DNA of 64,000 bases from Heterostelium album PN500 (taxonomy: Eukaryota > Evosea > Eumycetozoa > Acytosteliales > Acytosteliaceae): contig NW_008805065.1 of assembly GCF_000004825.1 (NCBI RefSeq), forward strand, positions 2,170,001-2,234,000, given 5' to 3'. The position numbers and the translations under genes were made by a program. Shown here in pieces: positions 45,799 through 58,700 of the stretch. The notes beneath the pieces were generated by a model. That model was given only the letters and a program-made list of their open reading frames with translations, had not been told where the DNA came from and ran no database searches. Each line of letters begins with the position of its first letter. The stretch's first letter is position 1.

Positions 45799-47478
45799 TT
45801 TTAAAAGTTGATTTATAGATATTTATGAGGTAATAAAAGAGATATAAAATAATTATATTTGTAGAGAATATGAATTTTACAAATATAGAATTGTTGTTGT
45901 TGTTGTTGTTTAATGGGTAATTTGAATAATGATATATAAAGCTGAATAATCACATTTTAAATACTTTTTGAGAACACAAAACAAATAGTGTGGATGATAA
46001 TTTGAGAATATTACGAAACATTTTTCTCAAAACCTGTGATGTTTCACCTAATTAGTGGGAGTCTATGATATAATTATGGTAAACATCAACTCTGAGAATG
46101 AGTGTCTGATGATATTTGACACAATAGGTTTGTTACTAAAAATTGTTTATAAACTGTGTTTTGATTTTTTTTGTGATTGGGCTTTGAAGTGTGATCCCCA
46201 ATCAACAGCAGTGCTTATACAATATTTGCAAGGGATTACACTCATTCTTGGGCTTGGCTGAGATACAAATCATGTTGTGTGTTTTCAACGAAATTCGATG
46301 GTGACAGTGATGATATGCAGTCACTGTTTTATTGTTTATTTTTAATGATATGTTTGTTGTGTGTTCATTGCTTCTTTGATTAAGAGTAGGCGTATAAGTC
46401 ATATCCAAAGGCTCTTTTATAAATATCTAGAATTAATGCTTCCATTTTTGGTCTGATTTAGATAGTTTTCTTATTGATCAATCATATTGAGGGTGTCGCT
46501 TTTTTTGAGAATTTTTTTGGGTGAAAAATTCACAAATCAATTTACCACGTAGTAATATGACCAGTTTTGGAAAGTGGTATTTTTTACCTCGTAGGACTTG
46601 TGCACAAACGTTGTCAAAAAAAAAAAAAAAAAACATCACCATTTCATTACTTCTGAACATAAATCGATGTTTATACAGATGCTATCTGTACATAACTTTT
46701 TAAATATAACACCTTTTTAAGTGTTTATTGTGATTTCACCTTTATATTTACATCTATTTAACTTTTATGATGAAATTTTTCCTTTTTTTATTTTTTTATT
46801 TTTTTTTATTTTCAATTAATTTTTAAATCTATATATTTGTATTAAATAGATCAATAATATGAATAGTACACTAAATAACTATAGTTATAACAACTATGTT
46901 TATAACAATATTCAAAATAGTAATAATATTTCGTTTCTTAATTTTAGATTGTTGATTACAATAGATTTATCAATCTTTATAGTACTCATATGAAACAAAG
47001 TTTGGAAGAGAAAAAAAAAAATAAAGGAGAACCATTGAAAGGGAGTAGATTCTTTTTCTTATTCCTATTTGGTTGTATAGGTGTATTTTTTTTATATTTG
47101 GTATTGGCTTTGGCTTTGGTATGCATTTAGTTGGATGATGTAGAGTTGTAGGTTGAACGATGATTGATTGTAAGCAAAAAAACTAAACTATTAAGAATGG
47201 ATAGATAGTTATAGTATTATTATTTATATGGTTAAAGAGTTTGTAATAAAAATATAAGACAATCAAGTAAGTTTACTTGATAGATTTGAATAGATAATAA
47301 AGTTGGGGTGAGTTTGTGAGTGAGTGGAGTGGAGGTGAGTGAATAGTGAAGTGTTTGTTGGTTGTATATAAAAAAAAAAAGGTTGGTTGAAATGTTATAG
47401 TTGGATGCTCCTCTTAATTGTTTTTTGGTTGGTTGGTGTTGGTGTGGTGTTGAAATGAGTTTAGTTTGATTTGGCATT
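45799..47478. other. Gene-free stretch of 1.7 kb
   Basis: No credible gene. A GTTGTT run lies at about 45892-45911. Around 46540-46620 two related phrases occur (TACCACGTAG and TACCTCGTAG). A 43-codon Asn/Tyr-rich frame at 46859-46993 and several 60-codon frames lack coding character. 47260-47470 is GT-rich, with GGTTGG and GAGTGAGTGGAG motifs just beyond the stop of the SR gene. Confidence 0.5.
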
Positions 47479-49721
47479 TTATTCGAAGGTACCGCTGGTT
47501 CTCTCTGGTGATGATCTATCTCTTTCTCTTTGTCTGTCGTTGGGTGATCCTCCACTGTTTACTGCTCTTTCTTCTTTGTCATCGGATACAACGATGGTGG
47601 TGCTGCCGGTGTTGTTTCTTTCTCTGGAGTTTGATGTCGAGGTGTATGCTGGTTGTTTCTCTGGACTTGCTCTTTCATTCGATCTCTCTCTGTGTCTCTG
47701 TCGCTCTCTCGATCTGTCCTTCTCGTCTCTGTCTCTAGATCTATCTCTTGACGATCTCTCTCTGGATCTCTCTACCGATCTCTCTCTCGATCTATCTCTT
47801 GATCTGTCTCGCTCTCTCGATCTGTCTCTATCTGTACGTCTATGTCTGTCGCCACTTCCACCCATTCTTCTATCTCTCTCGTGTCTATCTCTGTCATTTC
47901 TATCTCTTGATCTTGATCTAGATCTGTCTCTACTACAAATATTAAACAATACAATTATAGTTAATATTATATCAATCTTGATCCAAAATCCAAACAAGAT
48001 TTTTCATAATTATTAATATTTACCTTCTGTAATCTCTATCTCTCTCTCCTCTACTATAGGGTTGTCTACCTCTATTATTACCATTTCTATCCCTATTAAT
48101 TTAACATTGTTGTATAAGTTAATATGAATGATGATTATTAATGTTAATTTGAATGATTCAATAAACTTACTTATCTGGACATTCTTTTGCCCAATGACCT
48201 TCTTGGTGACAGTGGAAACATCTTCCTTCACCTGGTACTGGTCTCTTGGCACCGTTGCTGTGACTCTTCTCTACGACGATGGAACGACCAAGAAAGTTGG
48301 TACGGTGAGATGAGTTGATTGCTTCATCAGCAGCATCCCTACTGGAGTATTCCTACACATAAGAGTATGAGTAAATCGACAAACAGAATTATATTACAAA
48401 TCAGTAGTAGTGGTTGATGGTAATAGTTATGGATAATGATAAAGTTTAAAGTGGTAGTCTGACTGTGCAGATTAGATATCACAGTGAGATAGTAGAGTGG
48501 GGAGAAGAGAGTAATAAGAGAAGAGTCAACTAACTGGAAGAGAGTCCTCTGGAACATCAAAAATATGATAAATAAACAGAACTAAACAGAACAGAACTGA
48601 ACCGAACAGAACAGATAGGTAAGGGTAAGACTGATTTACAGATATTTGAACTGTAAGGTAAGAGAGAAAGAGAAGCGCTGAAAGACAGAAGTTGTTTAGA
48701 CAACGTATTATTTGACTTGTTTTTTTTTTTTTTGGTTTGCATAATAATAGTTAATGGCTTTAAAGAAGAAGAAGAGTTTAGAAGTAAATATAGGATTGTT
48801 AACTATTGTTACAGTACATCCTTGTTTTTTTTTTTTTTTTCTTTTTAGATGTATTTAAAGAGAAGGATCATCATTTGATCAAGAAGTGTTTGGTTGTTTG
48901 GTTGGTTGGTTTGTTAGTTCACAAATAGAGGTCGAGTTCAAACAGTTGTAACAAGTTCATTCACACATCATCATTATCATCATTATCATCATATTCCCAG
49001 TCAAGATAGTCAGATATTTAGTCAGTAAGTTAATATTCAGTCTGATAGATAGTCTTTAACAAGTTAGACCCCAAAGTCAGTCCTGTGTAAGCCCAGCTAA
49101 ATCCTGATAATACTGTATCACAACTACTACTTAAATACTACTACAACTGAACTGCTTTTTTGTTATAATATATATAAGATTTATAGATAAATAGAAATAT
49201 TTAATAATAGATAAAAATAAATAAATAGATATATATAAATATAGATTTAATTATATATATATATATATGTATAATTTGGTTATCTATTCTTATCTATCTA
49301 CTCCTTAATCCTTATTCTTTTTTTTGAACTTTTATATGAATGAATTTATCTGATTGATGGTTGTGTTTGTTTTTGTTTTTGTTTTGTTTTTGGATAGAGA
49401 GAGAATGATAAAAGATAAGGATAGGTAGGTATAAGATAGTTTGTTAAAGGAACTAATTGATATCATGACAAAGTAATTTTAGTTTAGTCATAGAATAGTC
49501 GTCTTTGTCCAAGTGTCTAAGTCTTTACATTTTCGCAGACCGAATCGATTAGTCAATGATAGTAGTTATTCCTTTGTCATATCTTATCTATGTAAAGTAG
49601 AGAGGTTCGAACTTTTCGGGAAGCAAAGCAATTAAAAAAAAAGCGGGGTGGTGTAGGGTAGTGTAGGTAGGAGTAGAAGATTGAATTGAATTGAATAGAT
49701 AACATAAAAAGCAGTAGAATT

Positions 49722-49754
<33 letters not shown>

Positions 49755-49922
49755 AGTGTAAAGTAGTAGTTGTTTTAGATTATTTTTGAGTATATTTCAT
49801 ACAATAAAGCAGAATCCTTTCTTCATTTGGATGTGTGAGATTCGGCCATATCTTCCAAAGTGGTCTTCAATTTCTCTTTCTCTGGCATCAAATGCTAGTT
49901 GACCAACATAAATCTTTGACAT
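47479..49922 (-). CDS. SR splicing factor, RRM + CCHC zinc knuckle + RS domain (RSZ/SRSF7 type)
   Basis: Exons 49922-49803, 48352-48171, 48092-48024 and 47932-47479 encode 274 residues. The RRM spans the first two exons: MSKIYVGQLAFDAREREIED, RNP1 KKGFCFIEYSSRDAADEAIN. A zinc knuckle CFHCHQEGHWAKEC (CX2CX4HX4C) lies near residues 85-98. The C-terminal half is an Arg/Ser/Asp repeat domain (SRDRSRSRSRDRN and on) ending SSPERTSGTFE. This order is that of SRSF7/9G8 and plant RSZ proteins, nuclear factors in constitutive and alternative splicing and mRNA export. Intron 1 is 1450 nt, many times longer than any other intron here, and interrupts the RRM inside RNP1. Confidence 0.92.
48353..49802 (-). 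other. Exceptionally long (1.45 kb) first intron of the SR gene
   Basis: Borders are GTATGA and TGTGTAG in coding orientation. Inside are a GAACAGAACT-type repeat cluster (48580-48620 on the plus strand), an AGT triplet run (49726-49755), ATCATC repeats (48966-48993) and a GC-richer patch (49640-49680, GCGGGGTGGTGTAGGGTAG). No open coding exon was recognised. In other eukaryotes long introns of SR genes carry poison exons for autoregulation; whether that applies here is inference. Confidence 0.7.
49726..49755. repeat. (AGT)n triplet repeat inside SR intron 1
   Basis: Ten AGT units close to the 5' splice site of the long intron; in sense orientation it is an ACT repeat. Confidence 0.9.
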
Positions 49923-50575
49923 AATTATTATGATATTAAAGAAATAAATAATTATGTTATGATATATATTATTGGTTGAAGGAAATTTTTGAAATTTATT
50001 ATCTTTTTTTTTTTTTTTTTTATGTTCCAAAAAATATTAATTTTTTTCACTTTTCCTTTTTTAAGCAACCAATCTTTTTTTTTGTTTTTCTTTTTTTTTT
50101 GATATTTATTATGACATATGGATGATTTGTATTTCCTACAAAAATAGATAAATATAAAACTATTAAATTTTATTTATTTAATCAATTGTTTTTAAAAAAG
50201 GAAAACCAAATTTGTTTGCTGGTTACCTGAAATCAAAAAAAAATTTGTTTTTGTTTTTAGTTTTTTTTTTTTTTTGATTTATCCTGTGTGTTAGTGAATG
50301 TGCATGACAGTAGTGTTAATTAAATCAATCAGTCAGGTGTGTGTTTAATCAAAACAAGACACTCAAGATATATTTATATATATTTATTTTATATATTTAT
50401 ATAAATGATTGATTGATTTATTTTTTTTGAATTAATAATTTTATAAATTGTGGATAGACACTACACACCACTCTACTCACTTAACTTATATATATACTTT
50501 ATATAAATATACTTTTACACACACTATTTCTTTTTTAGATAGAATAGAGGAGAGGAAGAGAGATTTATACATGTC
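49923..50575. promoter_or_regulatory. Divergent promoter region of SR and CCT7-like genes
   Basis: 653 bases between two start codons, with T tracts (50004-50021, 50259-50275) and TATATTTATATATATTTAT sequence (50369-50404). No other gene was seen. Confidence 0.45.
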
Positions 50576-52536
50576 ATGATTGTTGAATCTAATATTAATG
50601 GATGTATGGTGTTGTTTCAATGTTTGAAATCAACGTTAGGACCATTCGGTAGTGATAAATTGATTGTAGATGATGACGGCAGTTATTTGACATCAAACGA
50701 CGGTGCTACTATACTGAGGTATCTCGAAATAGATCATCCTGCTGCGCGTCTACTCATTTCCTGTGCGAAATCTCAGGATGATACAGTTGGCGATGGTACC
50801 ACAAGCGTCGTCCTACTCACTTGTCTCCTATTAAAGAATGCTCTTTCCTATTTGAAACAGTCGATACATCCTCAATCCATCCAAATTGTATTTATCAATC
50901 CAATAATCAACAGTCATCACCATATTCCATTTTCCATTTTTCCCAAAACCAACACAAACAAACAACATAACATGAATATTAATATTAATTAAAAAAATAC
51001 TCAAACAAAAAAAGGGTTATAATATAGGATTGGATGTAGCATTATCACTTATTGATGAAATAGAAATTGGATTCGATGTTGAGAAAATAAATAGTTACCA
51101 ACACCACCATCAACAACAACGTATTCTCTATGATGTAGCATCGACCTCGATCTCCTCAAAGATACTGGCGAGACATAAAGATCACTTTGCTCGGTTGGGT
51201 GTCGAATCGATTCTAAAGCTTGGCGGAAATAGAAATCAGGAGCGTATAAAGATCATCAGTATTACTGGTGGGTCAATGTTGGATTCTCATTTGATTGATG
51301 GTGTAATGTTGAAATATGATTCCCAGCGAAACAGACAGAGAAACTACAATTTCCATTCGAAAACAGGAAACAACACTTTTAATATAATCGTTGGTAAACT
51401 ACAACTACAGAGTGTACAGTCCGACCTACATTTTGTCAAGCTGAAAGCGAATCTTCAGGAATCAAACACCACATTGCACTCAAAGAAAATCCAAGAACAA
51501 GATCAACTCCTCTATAGAAATAAGATTGACATTCTTTTAAATTTGAATGTTCACGTTGTCATTAGTGATACTGATATACCTCAATACCTTGAAAAGTAAG
51601 TAAAATAATATGATATGATATCAATATATAAGAGTTGTTTTAACTAATTATTATTTAATATATTTTAAAACAGTTTATTTTTGGAAAACAATATAGAATA
51701 TTTTTGTATTGATGATTCGAGAGAGTTGGAAAGAATTTCATTTGTTTTGGGAACAAAGTTTGTCAATGATATCAGCACTTCTCTCAATATGGAAATGATT
51801 TCCAAAGCAACCAATATAGAAAGAGTTTCTATTGGTGATTCAATATTTTTAAAAGTAATTATAACAATTTATTTTTAATGTAATTTAATTTAACATTATA
51901 TTGTTTTAGATATCTGGTATTAAGAATTGTGATGCTGCAACAGTTGTATTGAGATCACCAACCGATACAATGTCCGAGGAATGTATTCGATCGTTTAAAG
52001 ATATGTTGAATATCCTTAGTAGTTTCATACATAATCCTTATTACATTGGCGGTGGTGGATGTGCCTATTTGTACATAGCTAACAAGATAAGAGCGAAATC
52101 CAAAGCTACCGATAATGTAAAACTTCAGTTTGCACTCAATGCATTTGCAGATTCACTTGAATCAATACCTTTAATATTAATTCAAAATGGTATAGTATTA
52201 TTAATGATTTATATTTTATTATTTTTAAATTATTTATTAATTTATTTCCAAATTACAAATTAATTAGCTGGATTTGATGGTATTGCTTTATTATCTAAAT
52301 TGAAATCAATTCATGAACAAACAAATGACGAGAATAATAATAATAATTTATGGAAAGGAGTTAATTTGGAAACAGGTGAAATTGTTGATATGTTAAATGA
52401 TATCAATGTTAAGGAACCTTCATTCCTTTTGCGAAATATCCTCAAACTGGCAACCAGAGCTGCACAAATGATTTTGCGAATTAATAATAATATTTTAATT
52501 GAACCAAAAGTTGCTTTTAAACCTCCTACTTCTTAA
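50576..52536 (+). CDS. Divergent group II chaperonin subunit, CCT7 (eta)-like
   Basis: Exons 50576-50887, 51015-51595, 51674-51854, 51910-52189 and 52268-52536 encode 540 residues, a normal CCT subunit length, though the N-terminus is about 20 residues shorter than usual. Conserved blocks: KSTLGPFGSDKLIVDDDGSY, SNDGATIL, HPAARLLISCAKSQDDTVGD, GDGTTSVVLL, IHPQSI then GYNIGLDVAL, STSISSKILARHKDHFARLG and QNAGFDGIALLSKLK. HPAAK/HPQ and SSKI contexts match CCT7. The ATPase Asp (RSFKDML, aligning with RSLHDAI) is kept, but the GGGA.E motif is GGGGCAY without the Glu, and the C-terminal domain is loose. It may be a specialised paralogue or a fast-evolving CCT7. Confidence 0.85.
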
Positions 52537-52638
52537 TCCTAAGGTTTAAACAACAAAATAAATAATAAACCTATTAGAGTATAAATGTTTGTATTTAAAT
52601 ATTATTTATAATTATAGTATATATATTATGTTTTTTAT

Positions 52639-55209
52639 TTATGATGAAGCTTGTGGTTGAACTTGTGAAGAATCCGAAGAGTTACTGCTATTATTTGGTA
52701 TTTCAACTTTTGGTGTGTTGGCAAAAGGTCTTGGTCCAAGAATTTGCTCGATGTCTTCGGCGTGGATCACTTCTTTCTCGAGCAAGAGCAATGCAACCTT
52801 TTCCAATCCTTCTTTGTGTGCTTCCAATACTTCTTGTGTCTTATTGTAGGCGCTCTGCAATAGCAGTCTGACTTCCTGGTCGATGATCTCAGCAGTCTCG
52901 TCACTGTATGGCTTGGTCAAATCCGATGAATCCTTACGTGGATAGGAGAGTGGACCAACCTTTTCGTTCATTCCATACAATCCAACCTGTGAGTATGCCA
53001 TCTTTGTAATCTTTTCCAGGTCATCTTGAGCACCGGTCGTAATGGTGCCAAACACCAATTGCTCAGCGACTCTACCACCGAGAGCCATACACATCTTATC
53101 AAAGATCTGCTCTTTGGTGTTAAGGAACTCCTCCTTTGGCAAGTACTGTGCGTATCCGAGTGCGGCAACACCACGTGGCACAATGGAGACCTTCAACAGC
53201 GGGTTGCAGTGCTCGAGGAACCACGAAACAACAGCGTGTCCAGCTTCGTGATAGGCAACCGTCTTTTTCTCTTGTGGCGACAGCACTTTGTTCTTCTTTT
53301 CCAGTCCACCAATGACACGGTCAATAGCAGCATCGAAATGCTTCAGCGTGATCTGGTCAGCCATTTTTCTTGCGGCAATCAGCGCAGCCTCGTTACAGAC
53401 ATTGGAAATATCGGCACCACTGAATCCCGGAGTCAACTTGGCCAACTTTGGTGCGTAGTGTTCAACGGTGTTGTCGAGAGTCAACGGCTTCAAGTGGACA
53501 CAGAATATTTCTTCACGCGACTTCAAGTCTGGATTGTCAATGGTGATCTGACGATCGAAACGACCTGGACGCAGCAGTGCTTGATCGAGAATATCCGGTC
53601 TGTTTGTTGCAGCGAGAACAACTACGTTCTTTAGCGGTGTGAAACCGTCCATCTCCACCAACAGTTGATTCAGAGTGTTCTCACGCTCGTCGTTCGATCC
53701 AGAGAATCCACCTTTTCCTCTGGCACGACCGATAGCGTCGATCTCATCGATGAATACAATGCACGGTGCATTCTTACGTGCCTGCTCAAAGAGGTCACGA
53801 ACACGTGCCGGACCGACACCGACAAACATCTCAACGAAATCCGAACCGGAAGTCGAGAAGAACGGTACGTTGGCTTCACCGGCAGTTGCCTTTGCCATCA
53901 GAGTCTTACCGGTTCCTGGTGGACCAATCAAGATGGCACCACGTGGAATCTTGGCACCGATATCATTATACTTCTTTGGATCCTTGAGGAAGTTGACAAA
54001 CTCCTCGATCTCCACCTTGGCTTCACCCAAACCAGCGACATCCTTGAACAACACCTTGCTATCGTCCTTCTTGAATTGACTGGCATTGATCTTACCCTGT
54101 GAAAACAACTTGTTCGATTTCGAAGTCAATGTCTTATAGGTTCTATAGGCGAACCAACCCAATATTATATATGGTATCATTTGAATCAACAATATTCTAA
54201 AAATAAATAGTTAATTAATTAGTTAGTTTGCTTTAACAATAACAATACATCATTCAAACTTATTATTACTAGTAACTTACCTATAATCAACATTTTCAAC
54301 ATAAGATACAGGTATAAAGTTGTTCTTTGTGATACCCAATGTTGTTTGAGCGGCTTCCAATTGTTCTTCGAAAACCTTCTTATCACCAATGCTAAATGAT
54401 CCGATTACTTCATTGTCTTGACCGATTACAACAGCTACATTATCATATACTTGAATTTTAGTTGTCTAAAAAAATAGATAGATTAAAACAAGAAGTTAGA
54501 GAATACGATGGTGAATGATGAATTGAATTGTGATTCATACCGATTTATCAGGTAGATTCTTTGTAATGAAATCACTGAATGTAATTTGTGGATGTTCATC
54601 CTCCGGAGTGTTTGGAGAGAGTAAATAGAAGAGTGCACCAGCACCTAATATTGACAATGAGAAATAGTTCCATTTACCTGGTTGTTCTTTATCTTCATCT
54701 GGCTTATTCTTATTGCTTTGATTGAATGAGTTGCTCTTCTTATCGCTATCATTGCTGCTATTATTATTTTTATTTTCTTCTTTTTTTTCGTTTTTCTCTT
54801 TGTTGTTATCTTTGTTGTTTTCCTCTTCTTCTTTTGGAGATGACGATGGTTTCTCAAAGTTACCCCAACCCTTTGCTTTTAAAATGGAATCATTTATATA
54901 TTGTAATGATCTTTGTTGTTGTTCTTTGAATTGTGAAATGAAACTTTGTAATACTGTTGGTGTTGTTGATGAAGATGATGATGATGATGATTGATGTTTA
55001 TATTGTTGATTTGATGATGATGATGATGATTGGCTATAATAGTTATACAATGTTTTCGATGATGTTGATGTTGATGAATTATTAGATGTTAAATAAGTAT
55101 TATGATTATTTAATCTATTTCTATTTATTATATTATTATTTATACTATAATTTCTTTGTATTTGTTGTCTACTCAGCAACATTCTCAATTGTGAAGTTGC
55201 AACTGACAT
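52639..55209 (-). CDS. Mitochondrial m-AAA protease, AFG3/AFG3L2 type
   Basis: Exons 55209-54541, 54465-54281 and 54196-52639 encode 803 residues. The N-terminus ([20 protein letters not shown]) is a mitochondrial presequence, followed by Ser/Asn-rich and Lys/Glu-rich low-complexity sequence. Two transmembrane helices flank an intermembrane-space domain ([32 protein letters not shown]). The AAA module has Walker A GPPGTGKT near 376, Walker [10 protein letters not shown] near 433, pore loop FVEMFVGVG and arginine finger context LRPGRFDR. The zinc protease site is HEAGH at 601-605. AFG3-type m-AAA protease degrades and processes inner-membrane proteins from the matrix side. Two helices and the [19 protein letters not shown] segment distinguish it from the one-helix i-AAA YME1. 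Stop lies 102 bases from that of the chaperonin gene. Confidence 0.95.
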
Positions 55210-55709
55210 TCTCTTATTATTATGTATTTACAAGTGATAAAATAATACTATAAATGTTCGTTTGTTTATTACAAATATATAAAAATATAAAATATATATA
55301 TATTCAAGATATACAAGAATTAAATAAAATCTTGAATCAATGATATATAAAAGGAATGAAATAGATCAATTAATCGATTGAAAAAGTAGAAATATGTGTG
55401 GTGGAATCAGATTCATACAAAAAAAAAAACAAAAAGAAATTCTTTTTAAGAAAAAAAACTTTATTTTGTCGTCGAATTTTTATGTCATTGTTTGTCCATC
55501 ACTAAGAGTGATTGATTCATTCGTGACATAATTAATTAATTTTAATATTACATGGTTGTTTTTATATCTTCTTGAGATTATCCAATAGTGTTGGAATATT
55601 ATGTGTGTATGGAGTTGTTTGTTTGTTTGTTTTTCGTTGATATTTTTAATCTTGATATTATTAATCGTGTGGATTTAAATTTGTTTGTTTTGTTTTTTTT
55701 TAGTTAGAA
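55210..55709. other. Intergenic, no gene seen
   Basis: 500 bases of A/T-rich DNA between tandem minus-strand genes: promoter of AFG3 and 3' flank of the LRR/IPT gene. Short TATATA and GTTTGTTT runs only. Confidence 0.5.
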
Positions 55710-58700
55710 TTATAGATCGTTGTTAAGTGATCTTAATTTCTTATCGAGAAGACTCTTGGTTTCGTTGAGTTTCATTTGTTGTTTGTAGATGTATGCACCA
55801 CCCAAAAGGATGATGGCAGCACCCACTACACCAACGACTACACCTACGACGATCTTCCATTTGTTGGAGGAGGAGTCACCACCGTTGTTGTTGTTACCGT
55901 TGTTCTCTGGGTTACAGTTCTCTGTGACTGGTGTACGTGATTCGGTGGTAGCGAGCGAGCTAAAGTCGAATTCGAAATTGACGGTGCTAATTGGCTGGTT
56001 GTTTACGACGTCGACGATGAGACGGTTAGACAGACCATCGGCAACACCCTTGGTAGTGTTAATCGAACCACCACCACCGTTGATCGTAGCGACCATTGGG
56101 AAACGTGCGAACCACTTTGTCTTGAATTTGGTGATGGTCAGCCAGTGAACTGAGGAATTGGTTGAGAGCGTTGGATAGGCATAGTTGATGGCGGGTGCAG
56201 TGCATTCCTCGGGGTAGACATCCATTTGCAGTTTGAATTGGACGTCACCGAATGAGTTGTCGGTCTGATAGTTGACTTGATAGGTGAAGGTGTTGTTGAA
56301 GACGTTGAGAGTGGCACCTGGACCGACGACATCGGGTGGAGTTGTCTCGTTGTTTGGACGGATCACTACGGTGAGAGTACGACCACCTGACTGCCAGGCA
56401 TACTGGAAGGAGTTGGCGTGGGGATCGTAGGTTTGGACCCATGATGGAATGATGGTTTCAGCGTTGTTCTCAAAGATCGAGTAGAGGTAGACACTGAGGG
56501 TTGTATCGTTGTTTGGTGAGTTGAGGGTGAGTCTTGGAATGGTATTGTTGATTCCCGGTGTTTGGAATTGAGTTGGTGCTGTTCCTTCGGCACACGATGG
56601 ACCGGCAATCTGGTTGACACAATTGCATAGACCGAGACCGACATTACATAGACCGTTCGCTGGTCCACCACATGAGTTTGGACAGATTTGTGTGTCGATA
56701 AAAGCGAATAGATTGTTACGGGCAGAGGTTAGTCCGGCAACGGTAACTTGGAGGTCGAATGTTCCAGGTGCAAATCCGGTGGCTGGAAATGAGCATACCA
56801 AGATATAGTGATTTACAAAGGTGACATTGCAAGTCACGTTGTTTTGTGGTAGTGGGATGTTGACAGTGATGGTATCCAACTCATTCCAGAAATCGGCACC
56901 GGTGATAGTGAGGTTGGTTGCAACGTTGGGAACGACGGCAATCGAAGTCTGTACAGTTGGTGAACGGTAGAAGAATTTCGGTGTGTTTGTTACGTCGTTG
57001 GTTAATCCTTTGACATTGACGATGACATCGAGGTTGGAAATGATGCTTGGTGGCATCCAGCATGACATCTGAGTGAAAACAGTGAGTGAAGTAAGATTCT
57101 GACAGAGAGTTGGACCGATTCTGACGTTGGAATCTCTGGAGTTTACGTTGCTGAATGGAAGGAGATCGTATCCAGTAAGGGTAACCCAACCACCTAATGT
57201 TGGTGGCGAGGAAATAGAGACGATGGTTGGTGGATTGAAGGTGTAGTCTTTAGTGACTACCTTGGAGTTCAAACCGATGGTCGATGTCAATTGTAGATTA
57301 CCTTTGCCTTGAAGGAAAACTGGAGTGTTACACAACATGGTGTTGGAATTAATGTAGTTACTGTTGACAGTGTAGTATTCACCGGCGGTACTGGTCATAA
57401 CAATGTTTGGACGGTCACCGAAATTCTTACCGATAATGGTGAAGAAAGTTGAGTTTGATAGGATTGGATTGGTGATCGATGAAATAACTGGATCGCAATT
57501 TCTGGCGGTATCTGGACCTTGGTAGTTGTTGAAAGTGACATTATCAAAGACATAGGCTGGGATGGTGTTTCCGGTGAGGTATGATGGTGGAAGACAAAGG
57601 AACAACTCTGGAAGTTTAGTTCCGACCAATCCTTGTACATTGGTTAAATAGAAAACTTGGAGGGTTTGATCTGGTCCGAGAATGTTATCTGGAACGGTTC
57701 CTGTGATACCGGTGTTTGATAGGTAGAGATAGACAATCTTGGAGTTATCTCCATAGGTAGTTGGAATGGTAAGGTTAAGCGATGGGTTATCAGTCAAATG
57801 GAAACGAGTGAGTGATGGGAGGAAGAAGAATTGGCTGTCCATTGTACCTGTAAATGTAAGATTTTCAAGACGAAGAGTTACCAAATTTCTCCAACCGTTT
57901 GACATTGAAGCATATGAAGGGAATCCTGGATCGTTCAATTGCAATGATCTCAAATGAAGATAAGTCAATTGATTTGGAAGACTTGAAAAACTTGAGAATT
58001 GAGTTGCCAATCCTGGTGCTTGAAGTGCGCTATTTTATTATTAATAGAATATTATTATAAATTAATAAAAAATAAAATAAATGAAAAAAAAGTTAAATAC
58101 ATACAATTTTCTTAAATATGGAGCTTTGGATAATGTTTGACTGGTAGTGAAAGTTCCAGTGTATGGAATTGGAGTATTGACATAAATTTCACTTTTTTGT
58201 AATAAAGTTAGTTTTGATATTGAAAAATAAAATATTATCAAGTTATAAATACCAGTTTACCAAATTATTTGAGAAGATATCTCCAAATTTACTAAGAACA
58301 AGGTTAGAAGATGGTCCGGTAGCCTGTGCAATAAAACTGTTTTATTTTTTTAGTATAAGGAAGAGTGTATTAACATTTTAATAATATTTACATATTTTTA
58401 AGTTCGTTGTTCAAAGTTGGGAAATTTCCGACTGCATTCTCTACATAAATGTTATCGATATTGTCATTTATATCACCACCTTGGTTAAAGTTGGATCTAC
58501 ATTTTTGACCATAGAATTGGCTATTATCAAGAAAAAAAAGAAAAGTGTTATTATCAATATGATATATATACTTTTAAAAATAAGAGAATAAAGAAAACTT
58601 ACAATCCTCTTAAACTTGAAAGAGAATAAAGTGGTTTAGGTACTCTATTAGAGAAATCAGCATTGATAAAAGTACTATAATTTTGAAATTCTAATATTAA

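Noticed and set aside
46859-46993. Short Asn/Tyr-rich frame beginning MNSTLNNYSYNNYVYNN
   Set aside because: Low complexity, ends after 44 codons and has no supporting context.
49590-49625. GAGAGGTTCGAACTTTTCGGG as a possible tRNA T-arm
   Set aside because: The T stem does not pair properly and no D arm, anticodon arm or acceptor stem could be found around it.
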